Assembly (NCBI RefSeq): GCF_014652435.1
Contig: NZ_BMYU01000001.1
Location: 186,001 to 250,000 of the forward strand
Direction: 5' to 3'
DNA from: Cognatundibacterium squillarum
Lineage (GTDB): Bacteria; Pseudomonadota; Gammaproteobacteria; Burkholderiales; Burkholderiaceae_D
DNA length: 64,000 nt
Numbering within the stretch: position 1 is the stretch's first letter; the number at the start of each line of letters is the position of its first letter. A program made the translations under genes and the position numbers. The notes beneath the pieces were generated by a model. The model searched no databases and had not been told where the DNA came from. It worked only from the letters and a program-made list of their open reading frames with translations. Below, in pieces: positions 34,515 to 44,100 of the stretch.

Positions 34515-35939
34515 ATGAATCCGAACAAACCAGTCAAATTGAAACCCGCACTCAGCGTTCTGGCCGTGGCCAGCGTCTTGCTGCTGAACGGTTGCGCAAA
34601 CTTTCAGGGAATTTCCCCGCAAGCGAAGCTGATGCAGGTTCCTGAAACCACTGCGCAGAACGATGCTGCATGGGATGCAGTGCAATGGCCGCAGCGCATC
34701 GGCGGTGAGTCTCTCGCGCAACTGATTGCAACCGGCCTGAAAGACAACCCGGGCATCGATATGGCACGCACCCGTATCAGCGCCGCTGCAACTTCAGAAG
34801 CGCTGGCACGCGCCAGCACCCTGCCTTCCGCAGGTTTGCAGGCAGAAAGCACTTATCAGCGCTTTACGGAAACCGGCATGATCCCGCCGCCGCTGGGTGG
34901 CACCTGGGATACCAATAATCAGGTAACGGTTGGCGTCAAATACGATCTGGATTTCTGGGGCAAGCATCAGGCTGCGTTGAAATCGGCCGTCAGCCAGAAA
35001 GCCGCCACCGAAGCAGAATTAGCCGCTGCCCGTATGAGTCTGGCGGCAGCGATTGCATCGCAATGGGTGCAACTGAATCACCATGCGCAGGCACTGGAAC
35101 TGACAACGACACAGCTAAAACTGCGTCAGCGTATCAGTGAATTATCGAAAGCACGCGCCAAAGCCGGTCTGGAAAACCAGACGGAAATCCGCCAGAACGA
35201 ACTGAGCGAATCTGCGCTGCTGCAAGAAATTCAGCAATGGAAAGACGGTATCGACAGCGCAAAGCTGCAACTGGCTTTATTGCTGGGTAAAACACCGGAT
35301 TACGCCGCCAGCATTGCGGTACCGGCTGCATCGGTACAGGGTCTGACGCTGCCACCGGAAAATCTGCCGCTGCATCTGATTGCCCGCAAACCGGAAATCG
35401 TTGCTGCGCGCTGGCGCGTTGAGGCGGCAGATGCCGGTATCGCGCAGGCAAAAGCGAATTTTTATCCGGATATCAATATCAGTGCATTTGCCGGTCTGAG
35501 CAGTCTGGGACTGGATCATTTGCTGAAATCCGGTAGTGCGATTGCCGGTGCTGGTCCGGTGCTGTCTTTGCCAATTTTTGATGGTGGTCGTCTGCGTGCC
35601 AGCCTGAGCCGTAACGTGGCCGAGTATGACACGGCGGTCTACAGCTATAACCAGTCCTTGCAAAGCGCCTTCAAAGATGCTGCAGAGCAAGTCCAAAGCC
35701 TGCAAAAACTGAATGAGCAGCGCAAGATCGCAGAATCTGCGCGGCAATCCGCAAATCAGCTGCAGCAACTGGCAACGCTGCGTCAGCGCGCCGGTACCGG
35801 CACTGCCCTGCCCGTCCTGCAAGCGGAAATCAATGAAGTCGGCCAAAAGAAAAACCTGAACGACATCCAAAGCAAGATGACGCTTTCTCAGATCGCCCTG
35901 ATCCGCGCTATTGGCGGTGATGTACCGGCCGCAAACTGA
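34515..35939 (+). CDS. Outer-membrane efflux lipoprotein, NodT/OprM family
   Basis: 474 residues. The lipoprotein signal ends in LLLNGC, so Cys would be acylated. Two outer-membrane-factor repeats follow, with long helices (KAAFKDAAEQ-like QSLQSAFKDAAEQVQSLQ) and the RKPEIVAARWRVEAADAGIAQAKANFYPDINISAF block typical of NodT. It forms the trimeric exit channel for the EmrAB-type pump encoded next. Confidence 0.93.
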   Translation: MNPNKPVKLKPALSVLAVASVLLLNGCANFQGISPQAKLMQVPETTAQNDAAWDAVQWPQRIGGESLAQLIATGLKDNPGIDMARTRISAAATSEALARASTLPSAGLQAESTYQRFTETGMIPPPLGGTWDTNNQVTVGVKYDLDFWGKHQAALKSAVSQKAATEAELAAARMSLAAAIASQWVQLNHHAQALELTTTQLKLRQRISELSKARAKAGLENQTEIRQNELSESALLQEIQQWKDGIDSAKLQLALLLGKTPDYAASIAVPAASVQGLTLPPENLPLHLIARKPEIVAARWRVEAADAGIAQAKANFYPDINISAFAGLSSLGLDHLLKSGSAIAGAGPVLSLPIFDGGRLRASLSRNVAEYDTAVYSYNQSLQSAFKDAAEQVQSLQKLNEQRKIAESARQSANQLQQLATLRQRAGTGTALPVLQAEINEVGQKKNLNDIQSKMTLSQIALIRAIGGDVPAAN

Positions 35940-35989
35940 GCCAGCAGCAAGAACACTGATATCAATTAAGAAAAAATACGGGAATACAG

Positions 35990-37168
35990 ATGAATACCAT
36001 GCAAGAAAACGAACAGCCAGTTCCATCCAACGGTCGCAAAACCCGCCTGCTCTTCGTGACTGCCGTTCTGGCGGTTGCCGGTATCGGTTACGGCGCTTAC
36101 TGGAAAACCGTGCTCAGCAAATATGAGCAAACCGAAGATGCGTATGCGGCAGGCAATGTGGTGCAAGTCACACCGCAAATCGCCGGTACTGTACTGGCGG
36201 TCAATGGCGACGATACCGAATACATCGAAGCAGGCAAACCGCTGATCGCGCTGGACAAGACCGACAGTAAAGTCGCGATTGAACAAGCCGAAGCGCAACT
36301 GGCACAGGCGGTGCGCGAAGTGCGCGTGCTGTTTGCCAATAACGCCGGTTTGCAGGCGATGGCAGATGCCCGCGCGGTGGATGTTGAACGTGCCAAAGCA
36401 GATTTGTCGCGCCGTCAAGGTCTGGCGAATACCGGCGCGATCTCTGCGGAAGAAATCGAACATGCAAAAACCAGTCTGAAAGCAGCGGAAGCGGCACTGA
36501 CTGCGGCGAAAGATCAGCTCGCTTCCAATAAAGTAATGACCGACAACACCAGCGTGGCTCAGCATCCGAATGTATTGCGTGCTGCAGCGCGTCTGCGCGA
36601 ACTGCTGGTGCAGGAAAGCCGCACGGTGATTCCGGCACCGGTTTCCGGTTACATCGCTAAACGCGCGGTACAGGTTGGCCAGCGCGTGGCACCGGGTACG
36701 CCGTTGCTGTCTGTCGTTCCGCTGAATTCGCTTTGGGTGGATGCAAACTTTAAAGAAGGTCAGATCACCAAAATGCGTATCGGTCAGCCAGTCACGCTGC
36801 ATGCAGATCTGTACGGCGACGACATTACTTACCACGGCAAAATTGCCGGTATGTCGGCCGGTACCGGTTCTGCGTTTTCTCTGTTGCCAGCGCAAAACGC
36901 CACTGGTAACTGGATTAAAGTCGTGCAGCGTATTCCGGTGCGTATCGCTTTAGATCCGAAAGAACTGGAGAAAAACCCGCTGCGCGTTGGCTTGTCCATG
37001 CACGTACAGGTTGATATTTCTGACCAGTCTGGCAAACCAGTTGCGGTGACTGCTGCGGATAACAAAACAACGGTGTATCAGACTGCCGTGTTTGATCACG
37101 CAGTGGCCGATGCTGACAGCCGTATTCAGAAAATCATTCGCGAACATTCCGGCGCAGGTAAATCATGA
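35990..37168 (+). CDS. emrA: EmrA-type membrane fusion protein
   Basis: 392 residues. One N-terminal membrane anchor (LLFVTAVLAVAGIGYGAYW) is followed by a lipoyl-like half motif (QVTPQIAGTVLAVNGDDTEYIEAGKPLIALD), a coiled-coil hairpin about residues 90-190, and the second lipoyl half with beta-barrel (TVIPAPVSGYIAKRAVQVGQRV). It bridges the inner-membrane pump and the outer-membrane lipoprotein. The stop overlaps the emrB start by four bases. Confidence 0.93.
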   Translation: MNTMQENEQPVPSNGRKTRLLFVTAVLAVAGIGYGAYWKTVLSKYEQTEDAYAAGNVVQVTPQIAGTVLAVNGDDTEYIEAGKPLIALDKTDSKVAIEQAEAQLAQAVREVRVLFANNAGLQAMADARAVDVERAKADLSRRQGLANTGAISAEEIEHAKTSLKAAEAALTAAKDQLASNKVMTDNTSVAQHPNVLRAAARLRELLVQESRTVIPAPVSGYIAKRAVQVGQRVAPGTPLLSVVPLNSLWVDANFKEGQITKMRIGQPVTLHADLYGDDITYHGKIAGMSAGTGSAFSLLPAQNATGNWIKVVQRIPVRIALDPKELEKNPLRVGLSMHVQVDISDQSGKPVAVTAADNKTTVYQTAVFDHAVADADSRIQKIIREHSGAGKS

Positions 37169-38718
37169 GCCAGCAAGCACACATCCATCACCCGCCCCTG
37201 AAAGGGGGCGAGCTGGCGATGGGAACGCTGGCCTTGTCGCTGGCGGTCTTTATGAACGTGCTGGATTCGTCGATTGCCAACGTATCGATTCCGGCCATCT
37301 CCGGTAATCTGGGTGTGTCGCCGCAGCAGGGAACCTGGGTGATTACCTCGTTCGCGGTGGCGAATGCGATTTCGGTGCCGCTGACCGGCTGGCTGACCAT
37401 GCAGTTTGGTCAGGTGCGTTTATTCATGACTTCGGTATTGCTGTTCGTCTTGTCTTCATGGCTGTGCGGTATGGCACCGAATATCGAAACCCTGATCGTG
37501 GCGCGGATTATTCAGGGCGCCGTGGCTGGCCCGATGATTCCCTTGTCGCAATCCCTGTTGCTGGCCAGTTATCCGCCCGCGAAAAGTTCGATGGCACTTG
37601 CATTATGGGGGATGACCACGCTGGTCGCGCCGATTGTCGGGCCTTTGCTCGGCGGCTGGATTTCTGACAATTACAGCTGGCCGTGGATTTTCTATATCAA
37701 CGTGCCGGTGGGCTTATTCACTGCATGGGCAACCTGGTCGATTTATCACAAACGGGAATCGGCGGTGCGTAAAATTCCGGTCGATAAAATCGGACTGGCG
37801 CTGCTGGTCATCTGGGTCGGTGCATTGCAGCTGATGCTGGATAAAGGCAAAGAACTGGACTGGTTCAATTCCGGTGAAATCGTGTTGCTGACCGTGATTG
37901 CGGTAGTTGGTTTGGTGTACTTCATCATCTGGGAAAACGGCCAGGACCATCCTGTTGTGGATCTGAGTCTGTTCAAAGGACGCAATTTTGCCTCCGGCGT
38001 GCTGGCGATTTCCGTCGCCTACGGCTTGTTCTTCGGTAGTCTGGTGATTATGCCGCTGTGGTTGCAAACCCAGCTCGGTTACACCGCCACCGAAGCCGGT
38101 AAAGTGATGGCGCCGGTCGGGATTTTTGCGATTCTGCTGTCACCGGTCATTGGTAAATTGCTGCCGAAACTGGATGCGCGCTGGGTTGCGACCACCGCCT
38201 TCCTCGGTTTCGCACTGGTGTTTTTCCTGCGGGCCCGCTTCAATACCGAAGTGGATACCTATAACCTAATGGTGCCGACGCTGATTCAGGGCGCGGCGAT
38301 GTCGATGTTCTTTATCCCGCTGACCTCGATTATTTTGTCCGGCCAGCGTCCGGAAAAAATTCCGGCGGCCTCGGGTTTATCGAACTTCGTCCGGATTATG
38401 TGCGGCGGTATGGGTGCATCGATCATGACCACGCTGTGGGATAACCGCTCTACCCTGCACCACGCAAGGCTGACCGAATCCACCGGCTATGCGTCCAGCC
38501 AGTTTGTACTGCAGGCAGACAACCTGCACCGCGCCGGTATCGGTGAGCAAGCGGCCTACGGCATGATAGACCGCACAGTGTCGGTACAAGCCAGCACAAT
38601 GGCTGCCACCGATATCTTCTGGATGGCGGCGTGGATGTTCCTCGGTCTGATCTTCTTCGTCTGGATGACCAAACCTAAGCGCAGTGGTGCTCCGGTGGAT
38701 GCAGGCGGCGCTCACTGA
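37165..38718 (+). CDS. emrB: EmrB-type DHA2 multidrug efflux pump
   Basis: 517 residues, 14 membrane segments, DHA2 family of the major facilitator superfamily. NVLDSSIANVSIPAI is motif D1, followed by TSFAVANAISVPLTGWL and GQVRLFMTSVLLF. Drug:proton antiporter expected to export hydrophobic or aromatic compounds through the tripartite complex. Last gene of the MarR operon; terminator at 38739. Confidence 0.94.
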   Translation: MSQQAHIHHPPLKGGELAMGTLALSLAVFMNVLDSSIANVSIPAISGNLGVSPQQGTWVITSFAVANAISVPLTGWLTMQFGQVRLFMTSVLLFVLSSWLCGMAPNIETLIVARIIQGAVAGPMIPLSQSLLLASYPPAKSSMALALWGMTTLVAPIVGPLLGGWISDNYSWPWIFYINVPVGLFTAWATWSIYHKRESAVRKIPVDKIGLALLVIWVGALQLMLDKGKELDWFNSGEIVLLTVIAVVGLVYFIIWENGQDHPVVDLSLFKGRNFASGVLAISVAYGLFFGSLVIMPLWLQTQLGYTATEAGKVMAPVGIFAILLSPVIGKLLPKLDARWVATTAFLGFALVFFLRARFNTEVDTYNLMVPTLIQGAAMSMFFIPLTSIILSGQRPEKIPAASGLSNFVRIMCGGMGASIMTTLWDNRSTLHHARLTESTGYASSQFVLQADNLHRAGIGEQAAYGMIDRTVSVQASTMAATDIFWMAAWMFLGLIFFVWMTKPKRSGAPVDAGGAH

Positions 38719-38738
38719 TAGTCTGTTACCGCAAACGA

Positions 38739-38777
38739 AAAAGCCAGCAAGCCTGAATACGGTTTGCTGGCTTTTTT
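38739..38777 (+). terminator. Terminator of the efflux operon
   Basis: AAAAGCCAGCAA pairs with TTGCTGGCTTTTTT across a short loop, 20 bases past the emrB stop. Confidence 0.85.
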
Positions 38778-38848
38778 ATGACCAATGCAGCTTGGCGCCT
38801 CGCGATATGTAAGCCGTTGGTGACGGCAAAAATTGGCCAAAAATAGCG

Positions 38849-38935
38849 CAAATGCGGTGTTCAGCACAGCGATCCGGCGGTCGTCGGCAGAAAGTCCGGG
38901 CCTTCGGAAAAGTAAAATGACGAAGTTTGCACAAT
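38849..38935 (+). repeat. Dispersed integrase-linked repeat, copy R6 (no cargo)
   Basis: CAAATGCGGTGTTCAGCACAG (first 20 bases CAAATGCGGTGTTCAGCACA), core GGTCGTCGGCAGAAAGTC, end ACGAAGTTTGCACAAT. It lies between the convergent ends of emrB and pbpC with no accessory gene, so it may be an unoccupied site. Confidence 0.85.
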
Positions 38936-38956
38936 GCAGCGTACTCTCCGCTGGCC

Positions 38957-41167
38957 TTACTTCACAGCTTGCGGGCGTTGCGCCCCTTTCTTTGGTGTCA
39001 GTACCGCGCCGCGCACTTCAAATGCTACCTGATCTAACAATTCGCCTTTTTCATTCAGTAAAGACAGTTTGTGTTTGCCCGGTGCAGGAAACCACAAGGC
39101 GCTCTGTTCCGCTTCGGATTTACCTTTGGTTTTAACAGGGGTGCTGATGATCTCGCCATCCATGACCAGAAAGCCGGTGTCGACAGAAGCCCGCAATTTC
39201 ACGCGCTGATTCGCAGGCGGAATATCAGGGTCCAGCGCCATGACTTCACCGGCAAACGGATACAGAATTTTTGGTGCGCCCCAAGCATGATTGCCGACGG
39301 CGATACGGGTTTGCGTCGTGCCGGTCATAAACCATTCTTTACGGGCGGCTTCCCGCTGATTGCTGTAGCTGATCTGAGCCTGTTCGACACCCGCAGGTGC
39401 CGCTGGCCGGTAGCGTTTTTGTGCCGGCGTGTCGTTGCGATGCAGATAGCGGACGATGTCTTGCCAGACCGGCGCGGCACCGGTTACGCCCGACACATCC
39501 CACATCGGGGCACCGGACGCATTACCGACCCATACGCCAACCGTATAGCGGCTGGTGTAACCGATACACCAGTTATCACGCATGTCCTTTGAGGTACCGG
39601 TTTTCACCGCTGCCCAGACCTTGGCTGCCAGCGCATTTTCCATACCAAAAGTGACGGCACGCGCCTGCCGGTCGCTCAGCATATCGCCGACAATGAACGC
39701 TGCCGGCGGCTGTAATACTTTGCTGACCGGTGACGGTGGTTTATCCAGCCGGGTACGTACACCGCTGTAGCTTCCGAGATTCGCCAGCGTACGGTATGCG
39801 TTGGTAAGGTTGAGCAGACTGACATCCGCACCACCCAGCGCAAGACTGTATCCGTAAAATCCGCCGGTTTCCTTCAGGCCCAGCCCCAGTGCCTGCAAAC
39901 GCTGAAAAAACGGTTCCGGCTGCACATCGACCAGCAATTTCACTGCAGGTATGTTCAGCGATGACGCCAGTGCAGTACGTGCACTGACAACACCTTTAAA
40001 GTGTTTGTCGTAATTCTGCGGGATATATAAACCGTAACCGGTATTGATACTGAGCGGACTATCGTCGATCAGCGATGCGGCGGTGATCAGTTTTTTTTCT
40101 AAGGCCAGCTCATACAAAAATGGTTTCAGGGTGGAACCGGCCTGACGCAAAGCAGTAACGCCATCCACTTCACGCGCATCGGATAACGCTCCGCTGGAAC
40201 CAATCCACGCCAGCACATCACCGCTGGCGTTATCCAGCACCACCACCGCACCATCTTCGACATTGCGGTCTTTTAACGCTGCCAGCTGGTGCACCAGCGT
40301 ATCGCGCGCATACCTTTGCAGCGCCGCCGATAAGGTGCTGCGAACACTGCGTTCCTTTTCCGATAGTAACTGCCGCGCAAGATGCAGCGCCGCGCCGGGC
40401 TGGCGGTCTGAGCGGGATAAACCGGATTGGTAAGACGCGCTGTTGCGCGAAAACGCGATGCGGATCTGCCCTTCCAGATTCAGGCAGTATTGCGGTAATT
40501 TCTGTTCCTGCAGCAAACGGCATGCACGTTCCGCAACAACGGCTGGCGCGGCATTCGGGGCGCGGATCAGCGAAACGGCGATTGCTGCTTCGACCTGATC
40601 GAGTCCGCTGGGATGTTTTTCAAACAGGGTGCGCGACATCGCGTGAATGCCGCTGAGTTCGCCGCGAAACGGCACCATGTTCAGATAAGCTTCGAGAATC
40701 TGGTCTTTGCGCCATTCCCGCTCCAGCGCCTGCGCAATCACGGTCTGATTCAGCTTTTGCCACAGATTACGGCGTGCGCCGTCGCGCTTCAGGTCGGCTT
40801 CCAGCAATCCCGCCAGTTGCATGGTTAAGGTGGATGCGCCACGGGTTTTGGTATTCCACAAGTTAGCCCACGCAGCAGCCGCAACTGCACTCCAGTCCAC
40901 GCCGCTGTGTTCGTAAAAGCGTTTATCCTCGGTCAGAATCAGCGCCGTTTGCATGGCGGGGGAAATGTCAGCAAGTCTGACCCACTCGCCTTTACGCTCT
41001 TTGAAATCGACACGCAGGGTTTGCAGTAAAACGCCCTGACGGTCCAGTAACTGCGCATCCGAAGAGATATACCGGTTTTTAACTTGCTGAAAATTTTCCA
41101 TTGCACTGCTGCTGACCGGCATTGCAGCCAGCAGCAGGCAACTCAGCACGACATGAGATCGCTGCAT
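38957..41167 (-). CDS. pbpC: Penicillin-binding protein 1C
   Basis: 736 residues. An N-terminal signal/anchor is followed by a GT51 transglycosylase (LTEDKRFYEHSGVDWSAVAA; GASTLTMQLAGLLE; KDQILEAYLNMVPFRGELSG). The transpeptidase has S-x-x-K in RQAGSTLKPF, SxN in SSLNIPAVKLL, and KTG in VKTGTSKDMRDNW. A C-terminal BiPBP_C beta domain follows. Its start overlaps the alpha-2-macroglobulin stop by one base; pbpC next to a bacterial alpha-2-macroglobulin is a known pairing thought to repair the wall after protease attack. Confidence 0.95.
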   Translation of the reverse strand: MQRSHVVLSCLLLAAMPVSSSAMENFQQVKNRYISSDAQLLDRQGVLLQTLRVDFKERKGEWVRLADISPAMQTALILTEDKRFYEHSGVDWSAVAAAAWANLWNTKTRGASTLTMQLAGLLEADLKRDGARRNLWQKLNQTVIAQALEREWRKDQILEAYLNMVPFRGELSGIHAMSRTLFEKHPSGLDQVEAAIAVSLIRAPNAAPAVVAERACRLLQEQKLPQYCLNLEGQIRIAFSRNSASYQSGLSRSDRQPGAALHLARQLLSEKERSVRSTLSAALQRYARDTLVHQLAALKDRNVEDGAVVVLDNASGDVLAWIGSSGALSDAREVDGVTALRQAGSTLKPFLYELALEKKLITAASLIDDSPLSINTGYGLYIPQNYDKHFKGVVSARTALASSLNIPAVKLLVDVQPEPFFQRLQALGLGLKETGGFYGYSLALGGADVSLLNLTNAYRTLANLGSYSGVRTRLDKPPSPVSKVLQPPAAFIVGDMLSDRQARAVTFGMENALAAKVWAAVKTGTSKDMRDNWCIGYTSRYTVGVWVGNASGAPMWDVSGVTGAAPVWQDIVRYLHRNDTPAQKRYRPAAPAGVEQAQISYSNQREAARKEWFMTGTTQTRIAVGNHAWGAPKILYPFAGEVMALDPDIPPANQRVKLRASVDTGFLVMDGEIISTPVKTKGKSEAEQSALWFPAPGKHKLSLLNEKGELLDQVAFEVRGAVLTPKKGAQRPQAVK

Positions 41168-44100
41168 TACTTCACTATCATGCTGGCATTCGGCAATTCC
41201 GCAAAAATCTCCGGCGAATACATCACTTCGGCACGCGTAGACGGCAAGCGGAAGTCACCCGGCTGATTCAGACGAATCACATAACTGGCCGTGATTTTTC
41301 CTTTCGGCAGCCACTGATAATACGCACGATAGGCATCAAAACTGCGCTCTTCATACACTGGCGCATCTTTGTTATCCGCTACCTGATCTGCAGCGATCGC
41401 AGAATCCCGCCCAAGGCCGGAACCCATGATGCTGGCACCCGCAGGCACAGGATCATTCAGTACCACCCATACCAGCTCTGCATTGGTTTCGATCTGAACA
41501 TCAATGCGCAGCACATCGCCTTTACTGTACTGCCCCGGCGTTTTCTGTTCTACCGGGATGATTTTACGGGTCAGACGCAGACCGCTGAAGTTAGGATTTT
41601 TCAGCGGGATCGCAGCCAGACTCTGCAGCGTCACCCACGGTTTTCCTTTTCCTTCATGGTTCAGTTGCAACACCTGCTCACCGGCGCGTAACTGTGCGGC
41701 CGGCAGCAGGACTTTGCCATCATTCGCCGTCCAGCTGAATGCCAGTGGTTTGTCCATTGCAGCCAATGCCGCCGTAGTTACGCCGCTGACTTTTTCGGTT
41801 TCAAATGTGCGGGCAAATTTTTCCAGAGCCAGCGTTCCCCAGGCATTGGCTGTCGTCGTGCCCCAGTGACCGGAATTCTGACGTTGCAGCGCCCCGTTCA
41901 GCAAGCGCGGCATATCTTCTTTCCATTCCGGTTTATCCGCCATCGTCAGCAACAAGCGCACAGCATTGCTGTTGCTGTTACTCATCAGCCACCACAGATT
42001 ATCGTTTTGCTCGGTATTGAAGATCATTTTTGTGCCCTGATAACTGAGACGGGCACGCAATATCTGGTCAGCTTCTTTGAGCAACTGATCCCGTTTCGGA
42101 ATGGCAGCGCTGCGGCTCAGAATCGCGTACCAGTCCAGTACAGCACTGGTTGGCCACAGATTCGGCGTGACAGAGATCGATCCCAGCATACGCGGTTGCA
42201 CTGCCTGATAACGGGACAATGCTTCCAGCGCAGCCAGCTTACGGAAATCCAGATCAGCCGATGGCGACCAGTACTTACGGGTGATTTTACCTTCCACAAA
42301 ATCACTCAGGCCTTGCAGCATTTTTTTGCGGAACTCGTCAGGAATCGGATAGCCACCCTCCTGGGTGATTGCCAGCAGATAGGCTGTCAGCGCATCGCTG
42401 CCCTGCTGAGCGCCGCTTTGCAGCGGGAAATAAAACGCCAGCCCGTTTTCATCCAGATAGGAAGGCAGATCATTCACCACTTTTTGCCACATCTGTTTAT
42501 CACGCAGACCGATCGCTTTGGATGTGCGCTGTTCCAGACAGCTGTAAGGATAGCGTTCAAAGTAGCGACGCAATCCTTCTGTACCATTCAGCAGGCTGGC
42601 ACTGTAATTCAGTGCAATACCACCGCGATCTGGCAGTGCATCCTGTGGACGGATCAGATTCATACTGAGTGTTTTATCAATCTGCACCAGTGTTGCCTGT
42701 TGCACGGTGACAGGCACTGCGGTCACACGTTTTTGTGAGAATTTCAGGCTGTCAGATGCATGGCTGGCTGAACCGGTTTCCTTTGCAGCAAATTCCCATT
42801 GCAGCATATCGGATTCCGCATTGCCTTTGATCGCCGGAACCGTAAGCTGCCAGCTGACTTCTGCTGCTGCACCTGCGGCCACTTTCACACGCTGTTCAGG
42901 CAGATTTTCCTGATCATTTTTTGCAGTCACACTCAGCTGCATATCGCGCGCCGTGGTGTTGCGCAGTGTCAGTTGCGCTGTGTAGGTATCCCCTTCACGC
43001 ACCATCGGCGGCAGGCCGGTGATGATCTGCAAATCCTGTTTGACGATAAAAGAAGTCGAACCGGTTCCGAATACATTGCTGCCGTGAGTACCGATAGCGA
43101 CAACTCGGAAACTGGTCAGCGCATCGTTAATCGGCACTTCAATTTCCGCGTGACCATTTGCATCCAGCACCACATCCGGCTTCCACAACAACAAAGTATC
43201 GATCAGTTCCCGCGTTGGTGATTTACCACCGCCACCACCGGCCGCAACCGCTTTGCGTCCGAAGTGACGCTTACCGATCACCTGCATTTGTGCCGTCGCG
43301 GTTTCCACGCCATAGCTGCGGCGCTGATACATCGCACTGAGCAATTTCCAGCTCTCGTTTGGCTGTAATTCCAGCAAAGCTTCGTCTACGACAGCAATTG
43401 CGAGTTCTGCGCCTGCTGCTGGTTTGCCATCCGCCAGTTTTGCATCGATTTTTACCCGGGCTTTACCGCGTACAGCGTAGGATGCCTGATCGGTTTGCAC
43501 ACCAATCTTCATTTCATTGCCCTGATGGCTGACGAAAATTTCTGCCACACCGTATTTAAACGCAGGTTTTGCCAGATCCACAGTTGCGGTTGGTGCCTGA
43601 TATTCGCGGAATTCGTGCCACCAGTTAACCGGTTCTTTCCAGCCCCATGTGAAGAAGGAATACCACGGCACTTCACGCATACGTCCGCGCACCGCCAGTA
43701 CAGACACATACACATTCGGCCCGTATTCCGCTTTGATCGGTACGGAAATACTCGGGTCTTTGCCAGAAATTTCGACGGTAAAAGTTTCGATAATACCTTC
43801 ACGCTCGACTGCCACCAGTGCGGTCGCAGCGCGGAAAGGCATGCGTACCTGGAATTTTGCAGTTTCACCGGGCTGATAATGTTTACGTTCCGGCAGAATA
43901 TCAATGCGGTCCTGATTCTCACCATCGAACCAGTTTTCCGCACCGGACACCCAGATGCTGGATTGTGTCAGAAATGCTTTGCCATCTTTATCCAGTGCCT
44001 GCGCTTCCAGGTTGATATTGCCGGATACTTTCAGATCAACTTCGCACAGGAAATAGCCGCGTTCGTCGGCTTTACCGCTGCACAGCTCGCCGAGATCTTT

